NCBI GenBank assembly: GCA_020630115.1 | Contig: JAHDCA010000054.1 | Location: forward strand, 1-6,459 | DNA from: Candidatus Dojkabacteria bacterium | GTDB lineage: Bacteria > Patescibacteriota > Dojkabacteria > SC72 > JAHDCA01 | Direction: 5' to 3' | Length of the DNA: 6,459 bases | Part shown: positions 1 through 4,436 of the stretch, piece after piece | Layout of the letters: every line of letters begins with the position of its first letter | Numbering within the stretch: position 1 is the first letter of the stretch | The notes under the pieces: generated by a model | What the model was told of the DNA's origin: nothing | The model's database searches: none | What the model saw: the letters and a program-made list of their open reading frames with translations, nothing else | Position numbers and translations under genes: made by a program

Positions 1-95
1 CATTTAGTAGAAATAAGATATTCAGTAACTGTATCAACATCGGACTTGAATCCAGGCTCGATAACATCAGAATCTTTGCTCAATAATTCACTCAT
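1..95 (-). CDS. 5' end of an unrecognised protein, cut by the window edge
   Basis: An ATG at 93-95 on the minus strand opens a frame of 31 codons that stays open to the window edge, with two bases of the next codon (TG) left over. The peptide starts MSELLSKDSDVIEPGF and is acidic. It is too short to assign. The opening is vaguely like ribosomal protein S1 starts, which often have a short acidic leader before the first OB fold, but no S1 motif is reached, so this is only a guess. It lies downstream of the TrpR-like gene on the same strand, behind a terminator, so it probably has its own promoter. The 30 bases upstream are almost all A/T and show no Shine-Dalgarno sequence. If the base beyond the edge is A, the frame would end in TGA and this would be a spurious 31-codon ORF. 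Confidence 0.5.
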   Translation of the reverse strand, partial: MSELLSKDSDVIEPGFKSDVDTVTEYLISTK

Positions 96-119
96 AACAT
101 TTTCAATAAAAATTTAAAA

Positions 120-143
120 TAAAAATCCCCGCATAAAGCGGGG
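120..143 (-). terminator. Intrinsic terminator of the TrpR-like gene
   Basis: Read on the minus strand, a perfect 6-bp GC-rich stem (CCCCGC at 127-132 with GCGGGG at 138-143 on the plus strand) encloses a 5-base loop. It is followed immediately by ATTTTT and further T-rich sequence. The T-tract is only on the minus-strand exit side, so it ends transcription arriving from 174-473 and is not a plus-strand terminator. Confidence 0.85.
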
Positions 144-168
144 TTAAATAACTTCTAGAAAAGTAGTT

Positions 169-185
169 CACCCCTAGTTGGGGTG
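169..185 (-). other. Hairpin spanning the stop codon of the TrpR-like gene
   Basis: CACCCC (169-174) and GGGGTG (180-185) form a perfect 6-bp stem with a 5-base loop containing most of the stop codon of the minus-strand gene. No strong T-tract follows. It lies 25 bases upstream of the proper terminator hairpin, so the transcript would end in two tandem GC-rich hairpins. It may be an mRNA 3'-end stabiliser or an auxiliary terminator; the role is inference. Confidence 0.45.
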
Positions 186-473
186 TTGATGAACTTTACT
201 AATATTATCTAGTGCAAGTTTATAGCCACCAAGCCCTCTCTTTAACCATTGATTTACCCTTGTGACAGTTGCGATACTTACACCAGTAAGACTCGAAGTC
301 TTTCGTTGCGAATTACCTTCATCCAAAGACCCAGCAACAGCCAAACGACCTGCCAACTCTTCGATCTCTTTAATAGTCATAATATCCCTACAGAAGCTCT
401 TCATGTCAATAGGATCATTAATAAAGGCAAAGGCCTCAAACAACTTATTAAATTTTGATAAATCCTCATTCAT
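174..473 (-). CDS. yerC: YerC/YecD family TrpR-related DNA-binding protein
   Basis: This 99-residue protein has the fold pattern of the Trp repressor superfamily, YerC/YecD branch. It shows the hallmark helix IKEIEELAGRLAVAGSL (about 34-50), a helix-turn-helix around residues 55-78 including TGVSIATVTRVNQWL (63-77), and the family's C-terminal GGYKLALD (82-89). The length matches the roughly 100 residues usual for the family. It should be a small cytoplasmic helical dimer that binds operator DNA. TrpR itself uses tryptophan as corepressor; ligand and targets of YerC-type members are generally not established, although some Firmicutes members have been linked to amino-acid biosynthesis genes. 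No biosynthetic gene is present here. The gene is divergent from rsmD across 64 bp, has its own terminator, and has a palindrome over its likely -10 region, which suggests autoregulation. The ATG at 473 has no Shine-Dalgarno sequence but lies 9 bases after a -10-like hexamer. Family identity is strong; regulatory target is unknown. Confidence 0.9.
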   Translation of the reverse strand: MNEDLSKFNKLFEAFAFINDPIDMKSFCRDIMTIKEIEELAGRLAVAGSLDEGNSQRKTSSLTGVSIATVTRVNQWLKRGLGGYKLALDNISKVHQHPN

Positions 474-475
474 AA

Positions 476-493
476 TAATGTATTATTACATTA
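476..493. promoter_or_regulatory. Palindrome, candidate operator at the regulator's promoter
   Basis: TAATGTA, a TTAT spacer and TACATTA form a perfect inverted repeat with 7-base arms. It ends 2 bp before the ATG of the TrpR-like gene and covers that gene's proposed -10 hexamer (482-487). TrpR-type proteins bind as dimers to short palindromes, so self-repression is a reasonable inference. The sequence does not resemble the E. coli trp operator core, and the region is so AT-rich that chance palindromes are not rare. Confidence 0.45.
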
Positions 494-510
494 ATACCTT
501 ATAAAGTCAA
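482..510 (-). promoter_or_regulatory. Promoter for the TrpR-like gene
   Basis: On the minus strand, TTGACT (505-510, 5 of 6 to the -35 consensus) is separated by 17 bases from AATAAT (482-487, 5 of 6 to the -10 consensus). A TG one base upstream of the -10 gives an extended -10. The start codon A at 473 is the ninth base after the hexamer, so the transcript would have little or no 5' leader. The -35 lies inside the space occupied by RNA polymerase at the opposing rsmD promoter, so the two should compete. Confidence 0.6.
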
Positions 511-523
511 TATCCGATTTCAA

Positions 524-532
524 TGATATAAT
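524..532 (+). promoter_or_regulatory. Extended -10 promoter for rsmD, probably leaderless
   Basis: TGATATAAT is a perfect extended -10 (TG, one base, TATAAT at 527-532). No good -35 is seen 16-18 bases upstream, which an extended -10 can tolerate. The rsmD ATG at 538 follows after 5 bases, exactly where initiation is expected, so the mRNA probably starts at or next to the AUG. A second TATAAA at 500-505 is a weaker alternative that would leave a leader of roughly 25 bases. Confidence 0.6.
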
Positions 533-537
533 CACAC

Positions 538-1284
538 ATGTCTTTAAAACACGACTCGCAGAAAAAATATCGAAAAAACAAATCGAAATACAAAATTGAT
601 TCTCCTGAGGATTATGATCGAATGGAGATAGAGCTTGCAAAGGCAATGATCAGAAAACCAACAGAGACGATAGTTGGTACAGTCAGGATCATCGCAGGTA
701 AGTTAAAAGGCTTCAAGCTAAACATACCACCAGGTACTAGGCCAGTTACTGACAGACTTAAGACACAAGTGTTTGATATCTTAAGGGACGATAGTCAAGA
801 TCTTGCTATATTAGACCTATTTGCCGGGACAGGATCGTTTGGTATAGAGGCAATTTCAAGAGGAGCAAAAAGCTTAATCTTAGTTGACGCTGGTAAAAAA
901 GCTGAGAAAATACTTAACGCAAGTATTACTAAGCTAGGGATACTGACTGAAGCAACTGTTGTAAGAGAGAAGGCATATGAATATGTGGTTAAGGCTTCAG
1001 ATGCTAATAAAGAGTTCGGACTTATCTTCATGGATCCACCTTACAAGCTTTTTAATTCTAAGAACTTCCACAAGATGGAAGGTGTGATCAATAAGGCGAA
1101 GAATCTGCTTCCTGGATTTAAAAATTGGGATACTAAAGAGTTCAAAGGAGTTATTGTTATCAAGCACCCAACAGAGTACCCGATTGACCAGCTTAATCTT
1201 TACAATTTGAAGATCGCTCATCAAAGTAAGTTAGGGAAAAATACTGCGACAATGTTTATAGTTGCAGGGAAATTGATTAATTAG
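538..1284 (+). CDS. rsmD: 16S rRNA (guanine(966)-N(2))-methyltransferase RsmD
   Basis: RsmD is an S-adenosylmethionine-dependent Rossmann-fold enzyme that methylates G966 (E. coli numbering) of 16S rRNA during 30S assembly in the cytoplasm. The family start is plain at residues 50-73: RIIAGKLKGFKL, then TRPVTDRLK. The SAM-binding motif I is DLFAGTGSFGIEA (93-105), an acidic motif II follows at LVDAGK (115-120), and the catalytic motif IV is DPPY (166-169). The protein has 248 residues against about 180-200 usual. Most of the excess is an N-terminal stretch of about 48 residues, lysine-rich and of no recognised domain, before the conserved RIIAGKLKG. Internal methionines at 29 and 37 are possible starts, but the ATG at 538 sits directly after a perfect extended -10, so I keep it. 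The stop is TAG. Divergent from the TrpR-like gene; 131 bp separate it from thrS. Confidence 0.93.
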   Translation: MSLKHDSQKKYRKNKSKYKIDSPEDYDRMEIELAKAMIRKPTETIVGTVRIIAGKLKGFKLNIPPGTRPVTDRLKTQVFDILRDDSQDLAILDLFAGTGSFGIEAISRGAKSLILVDAGKKAEKILNASITKLGILTEATVVREKAYEYVVKASDANKEFGLIFMDPPYKLFNSKNFHKMEGVINKAKNLLPGFKNWDTKEFKGVIVIKHPTEYPIDQLNLYNLKIAHQSKLGKNTATMFIVAGKLIN

Positions 1285-1415
1285 TAAAATCTCATTAGTG
1301 TACAGAAAATTCGCACAACCTAACAAGATTATCAAAGTAGTATTCAACACGGCTTTCTAACACACAATTTTTCTAAGAAGTTTTTTAAGTTATCTAGTTT
1401 TATTTAGTTATTTTT
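1285..1415. other. Intergenic region upstream of thrS
   Basis: This is 131 bp with no ORF worth calling. It shows no T-box features (no long structured leader or strong terminator hairpin), and it is too short to encode the missing TGS domain; the thrS frame is closed by a TAG at 1395-1397. A weak imperfect stem can be drawn from CTTTCT (1353-1358) to AGAAG (1376-1380), with a long loop and six Ts after it (1381-1386). That could be a poor terminator for rsmD or an attenuator, but it is unconvincing. The sequence just before ATG 1416 is T-rich, without Shine-Dalgarno or clear promoter hexamers. Confidence 0.4.
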
Positions 1416-3182
1416 ATGGAAGTTACACAAATCGAAAAAATAAGACACAGTCTATCTCACATAATGGCTCAAGCAGTCCTAAGACTTTTCCCTGACACCA
1501 AACTTGGAATAGGACCAGCAATCGACAATGGATTTTATTACGACTTTGATTTCGGTGATCAAGATTTCTCTGAACAGAAGTTAAGAAAGATCGAGAAGGA
1601 GATGAAGAAGATTATTAAGCGAAATCTAGCATTCACCCAAGAGATGATCCCTAGAGAAGGAGCGATAGAGAGGTTAAAAACTCTTAAAGCAGAGTACAAG
1701 CTAGAACTTCTAGATGGTATCGAGGATGATCCTTTGAGTTTCTTCATCACAGGGGACGGTGAATTCACTGACCTATGTAGGGGGCCACACGTTCAGAGGA
1801 CTAGCGAGATCCCTATTGATGGATTTAGACTGATCAAGACTTCGGGTGCTTACTGGAGAGGTGACGAGAAAAACAAGATGCTTACACGAATTTACGGATA
1901 TGCATTTGAGACAAAAGAAGAGCTTGAGACTTATATCTATAACATGGAAGAAGCTGCAAAACGAGATCACCGTAAGCTAGGACCTGAGTTAGGGCTTTTT
2001 ATGTTCTCTGAGATTGTTGGACCAGGCTTACCGATATTCCTACCGCAAGGAAATATACTAAGAGAAACTATCGAAGATTATATAAAAGAGAAAAAGAAAG
2101 AGTATGGACATCAGTTCGTTACAACTCCACATATGGCAAAGAGCGATCTTTACATCAAGAGTAAACACTGGCAAAAGTACGATGCGATGATACCTCCAAT
2201 CAATATCGATGGCGACGAATACACATTAAAACCGATGAACTGTCCTCACCACTTCCAAGTTTACCTTAACGAGAAGAGGAGTTACCGTGACTTACCATTA
2301 ATCATCGCTGAGAACGCAGTTGTATATAGATTTGAAAAGAGCGGTGAGCTTGGTGGACTACTAAGAGTTAGAGGATTAACACAAGATGATAGTCACTGGT
2401 TCATAAGACCAGACCAGATAGGCGAACAGGTTAATGTCGCTTTAGAGCTTATGTCTGAGATATACAATGACTTCGGTATGACTGACTTTAGAGCGGAGAT
2501 CTCTGCTGCAGACCGAGACAACATGGATAACTACCTTGGTGATCCAGCAATGTGGGACGAAGCTGAGAGTAAAATCGAAGGGATTTTAAAGACAAAGGAG
2601 ATTGAATACAAAGTTAACCCAGGTGAAGCGGCATTCTATGGACCAAAGATCGACTTACAAGCTAAAGATACACTTGGACGTGAATGGCAATTGATGACTA
2701 TCCAACTTGATTTCAATCAACCAGATAACTTCGATATGACATTTACAAATTCTGAAGGTGAAGATGAGAAAGTTGTAGTACTACATATCGCTATACTAGG
2801 CTCATTTGAGAGATTTATGGCAATTATGATTGAGAATTATGCTGGTGCATTCCCACTATGGCTAGCACCGACTCAAGTTAAGATCTTACCTATTTCAGGC
2901 GAAAAACATGGTGAATACGCTCATGAAGTAGCCCAAAGACTTAAAGAGCAAGGGATCAGAGTTGAAGTAGGTGATAAAAATGAAAGAATTCAAAAAAGAA
3001 TTAGACAAGCAGAATTAGCCAAAGTGCCATATATCGCAGTTGTAGGAGATAAAGAAGCGGAGACAAACACAGTAGCAGTAAGGATCCACAGTAAACAAGA
3101 TCAAGGTCTTCAAACTGTTGATGAATTTATAAATAATTTAAATGAGGAAATAAACTCAAAAACATACTACCTAAATGACTAG
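1416..3182 (+). CDS. thrS: Threonyl-tRNA synthetase lacking the TGS (N1) domain
   Basis: A class II aminoacyl-tRNA synthetase that activates threonine with ATP and charges tRNA-Thr in the cytoplasm. The editing (N2) domain comes first, with HSLSH (11-15) and CRGPH (121-125), which match the residues that deacylate Ser-tRNA-Thr. The catalytic core has the zinc ligands C276 (MNCPHH), H327 (QDDSHWF) and H457 (VVLHIAILGS), motif 2 from YRFEKSGELGG to RVRGLTQDD (304-325), and motif 3 GSFERF (462-467). A C-terminal anticodon-binding domain follows from about 486 (TQVKILPIS). It has 588 residues against 642 in E. coli. The first editing histidine is at residue 11 rather than about 73, so the deficit is almost exactly the N-terminal TGS domain. 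No upstream in-frame extension exists (TAG at 1395-1397). The last 8 bp overlap infC. Identity is certain; effects of the missing domain are inference. Confidence 0.97.
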   Translation: MEVTQIEKIRHSLSHIMAQAVLRLFPDTKLGIGPAIDNGFYYDFDFGDQDFSEQKLRKIEKEMKKIIKRNLAFTQEMIPREGAIERLKTLKAEYKLELLDGIEDDPLSFFITGDGEFTDLCRGPHVQRTSEIPIDGFRLIKTSGAYWRGDEKNKMLTRIYGYAFETKEELETYIYNMEEAAKRDHRKLGPELGLFMFSEIVGPGLPIFLPQGNILRETIEDYIKEKKKEYGHQFVTTPHMAKSDLYIKSKHWQKYDAMIPPINIDGDEYTLKPMNCPHHFQVYLNEKRSYRDLPLIIAENAVVYRFEKSGELGGLLRVRGLTQDDSHWFIRPDQIGEQVNVALELMSEIYNDFGMTDFRAEISAADRDNMDNYLGDPAMWDEAESKIEGILKTKEIEYKVNPGEAAFYGPKIDLQAKDTLGREWQLMTIQLDFNQPDNFDMTFTNSEGEDEKVVVLHIAILGSFERFMAIMIENYAGAFPLWLAPTQVKILPISGEKHGEYAHEVAQRLKEQGIRVEVGDKNERIQKRIRQAELAKVPYIAVVGDKEAETNTVAVRIHSKQDQGLQTVDEFINNLNEEINSKTYYLND

Positions 3183-3786
3183 AAAAAGAAACTTTTTTAA
3201 AAAGAAAAGAGATTTTGGACCAAGAAAGAATGAATACATTAAAGTTCCTGAGGTCTTCCTAATCGATCAAAATAATGAAAACCATGGTGTTGTAGCTACA
3301 GCTAAGGCTTACAAGATGGCTCAAGAAGCTGGACTTGACCTTGTAGAGGTTTCACCAATGGCTAAACCACCAGTTTGTAGAATCCTAGATTTTGCAAAAT
3401 ACATGTACGAACAGAAGAAAAAAACTAAAAAGAGCAAATCTTCTGGAAAGACAAAACCACAAAAGGAATTCAAATTCACACCAGTAATAGACGTTGGTGA
3501 CATGGAGTACAGAGTAAGGCGAGCTATTAAGTATCTTGAGAAAGGTCACCAAGTACGTATAACGATGTTCCGTAAAGGACGACAAAGCCAGGATCAAGCG
3601 AAGGAAACCTTCGATAAAATCTTGACTTTCTTCACTGATTACTCTAAAATCGAAGCCGAGCCTCGTAGAGAGGGAAGAAAATTTTTTGTAACATATAAAC
3701 CTCAAAAGAATGGCAAGACAAAGAACAAGAAAGACAGCAGTGAAGAGATTTCGAAAGAGCAATCCGAAGGGGAACAGAAAAGCTAA
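3175..3786 (+). CDS. infC: Translation initiation factor IF-3
   Basis: IF3 binds the 30S subunit, keeps it apart from 50S and checks start-codon and initiator-tRNA pairing. The N domain begins near NEYIKVPEVFLID (19-31) and includes LDLVEVSPMAKPPVCRILDF (54-73), the family signature. A lysine-rich linker (81-97) leads to the C domain (about 98-178), with EFKFTPVIDVGDMEYRVRRA then GRKFFVTYKP. At 203 residues it is longer than the usual 170-180 because of a charged 25-residue tail (179-203) of K, E, S and Q. The start is a plain ATG, unlike the rare AUU used for autoregulation in E. coli. It overlaps the thrS stop by 8 bp (ATGACTAG), so translation is probably coupled to thrS and there is no room for a separate L20-type leader. 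The tail is encoded by the stretch that also codes for the start of rpmI. Confidence 0.96.
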   Translation: MTRKRNFFKKKRDFGPRKNEYIKVPEVFLIDQNNENHGVVATAKAYKMAQEAGLDLVEVSPMAKPPVCRILDFAKYMYEQKKKTKKSKSSGKTKPQKEFKFTPVIDVGDMEYRVRRAIKYLEKGHQVRITMFRKGRQSQDQAKETFDKILTFFTDYSKIEAEPRREGRKFFVTYKPQKNGKTKNKKDSSEEISKEQSEGEQKS

Positions 3787-3919
3787 ATTGCTTTTTAGAC
3801 CTAGTGGGCAGCACCATTTGAAGACAAAACTCTCTAGAAGGGCTAAAAGAAGAAAAAGAAGTAACAGAGTGATCGACAAGTCAATTGCTCGAAAGTATGA
3901 AGTAGTATTAAGTATCTAA
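3710..3919 (+). CDS. rpmI: Large ribosomal subunit protein bL35
   Basis: This 69-residue, very basic protein matches bL35: the N-terminal KTAVKRFRKS (8-17, compare the family's K-x-A-A-K-R-F), the central SGQHHLKTKLSRRAKRRKR (32-50), and a C-terminal helix ending the protein. The family is usually about 64-66 residues. It is a small structural protein of the 50S subunit. The first 77 bp lie inside infC in the +1 frame relative to it. The overlap must be real because the conserved KRF motif lies within it and no later start would keep it. No Shine-Dalgarno sequence precedes ATG 3710, so how ribosomes reach this internal start is unclear. It sits 32 bp before rplT, in the standard infC-rpmI-rplT order. 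Confidence 0.93.
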   Translation: MARQRTRKTAVKRFRKSNPKGNRKAKLLFRPSGQHHLKTKLSRRAKRRKRSNRVIDKSIARKYEVVLSI

Positions 3920-3951
3920 TAAAAATCTTTAGTTTTAAGAATTAAGAAATC

Positions 3952-4299
3952 ATGAGAACAAAAACAGGAAAAGTCAGACGAAAAAGACACAAAAAGATCC
4001 TTTCAAAAACTAAAGGTTATCGAATGACAAAGAACAGATTGTTCAGAGTTGCTCACGAAGCTTGGATGCACGCTGGTCAGTATGCTTTCAACCACCGAAG
4101 ACGACGTAAAAGTCAGATGAAGAGAGTCTGGGTTTCTAGAATCTCTGCTGCAGCAAAGAACAATGGAACTTCATACAGTGAGTTAATGAAGAACCTAAAA
4201 GCATTCGGTTCCAGTATTAATACAAAGATGCTTTCTGAAGTTGCATTCAAAACACCAGAAGTATTCTCAAGTATTGTTAAGCAGGTAGGCGGCAAATAA
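3952..4299 (+). CDS. rplT: Large ribosomal subunit protein bL20
   Basis: At 115 residues this is the normal bL20 length. bL20 is needed early in 50S assembly and binds 23S rRNA through a long basic N-terminal helix. The sequence shows RHKKILSKTKGYRMTKNRLF (12-31), AGQYAFNHRRRRKSQMKRVW (41-60), the conserved SRISAAAKNNGTSYSEL (62-78), and the globular C-terminal part with VAFKTPEVFSSIV. In other bacteria L20 represses its operon through a leader upstream of infC or rpmI; here infC directly overlaps thrS and rpmI starts inside infC, so any such site would have to lie inside coding sequence. It is the last gene before a strong terminator. The ATG is preceded by an A-rich stretch with only a weak purine run. 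Confidence 0.97.
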   Translation: MRTKTGKVRRKRHKKILSKTKGYRMTKNRLFRVAHEAWMHAGQYAFNHRRRRKSQMKRVWVSRISAAAKNNGTSYSELMKNLKAFGSSINTKMLSEVAFKTPEVFSSIVKQVGGK

Positions 4300-4320
4300 G
4301 CCAAAGTTCATAAGAAGTTC

Positions 4321-4349
4321 AACCTCCCTGCAAAGGGAGGTTTTGTTTT
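4321..4349 (+). terminator. Strong intrinsic terminator of the translation operon
   Basis: AACCTCCC (4321-4328) pairs perfectly with GGGAGGTT (4335-4342) across a 6-base loop, and the T-tract TTTTGTTTT (4341-4349) follows. It begins 21 bp after the rplT stop and closes the thrS-infC-rpmI-rplT unit, so the ABC gene downstream needs its own promoter or readthrough. Confidence 0.93.
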
Positions 4350-4421
4350 ATCCCCTCCAGAAAAAAGAAATGATAATTCGACATGAGTTGAATATTTTTA
4401 GCTCAAAGGAAATAAATAAAA

Positions 4422-4427
4422 TATATT
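4422..4427 (+). promoter_or_regulatory. Possible -10 element for the ABC transporter gene
   Basis: TATATT matches the -10 consensus at 5 of 6 positions and ends 9 bases before the ATG at 4437, again implying a very short or absent leader. No convincing -35 is visible at the right distance, and the region is AT-rich, so the match could be chance. A promoter is expected here because of the terminator at 4321-4349. Confidence 0.3.
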
Positions 4428-4436
4428 TTGAAAAGT

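Noticed and set aside
262..504. Plus-strand open frames opposite the TrpR-like gene
   Set aside because: The minus-strand reading is a recognisable YerC/TrpR protein with promoter and terminator; the plus-strand frames have no similarity I recognise.
1295..1323. Possible hairpin between TTAGTGT and ACAACCTAA after rsmD
   Set aside because: Pairing needs a bulge, is AT-rich and has no T-tract after it, so I do not call it a terminator.
1285..1415. T-box or other riboswitch upstream of thrS
   Set aside because: The region is only 131 bp, lacks a strong terminator/antiterminator pair, and I cannot find a convincing specifier-type stem. Only a weak imperfect stem before six Ts is seen.
3385..3879. 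164-codon open frame on the minus strand
   Set aside because: It lies wholly across infC and rpmI, both with clear family signatures. Its leucine/phenylalanine-rich translation is what the antisense of lysine-rich coding DNA gives.
4304..4320. Repeated AAGTTC after rplT
   Set aside because: Two 6-base copies in AT-rich DNA are expected by chance and do not relate to the terminator stem.
4428..4436. TTG at 4428 as the start of the ABC transporter
   Set aside because: It adds only three residues, has no better ribosome-binding site, and lies against or within the possible -10. ATG at 4437 is simpler, though TTG is not excluded.
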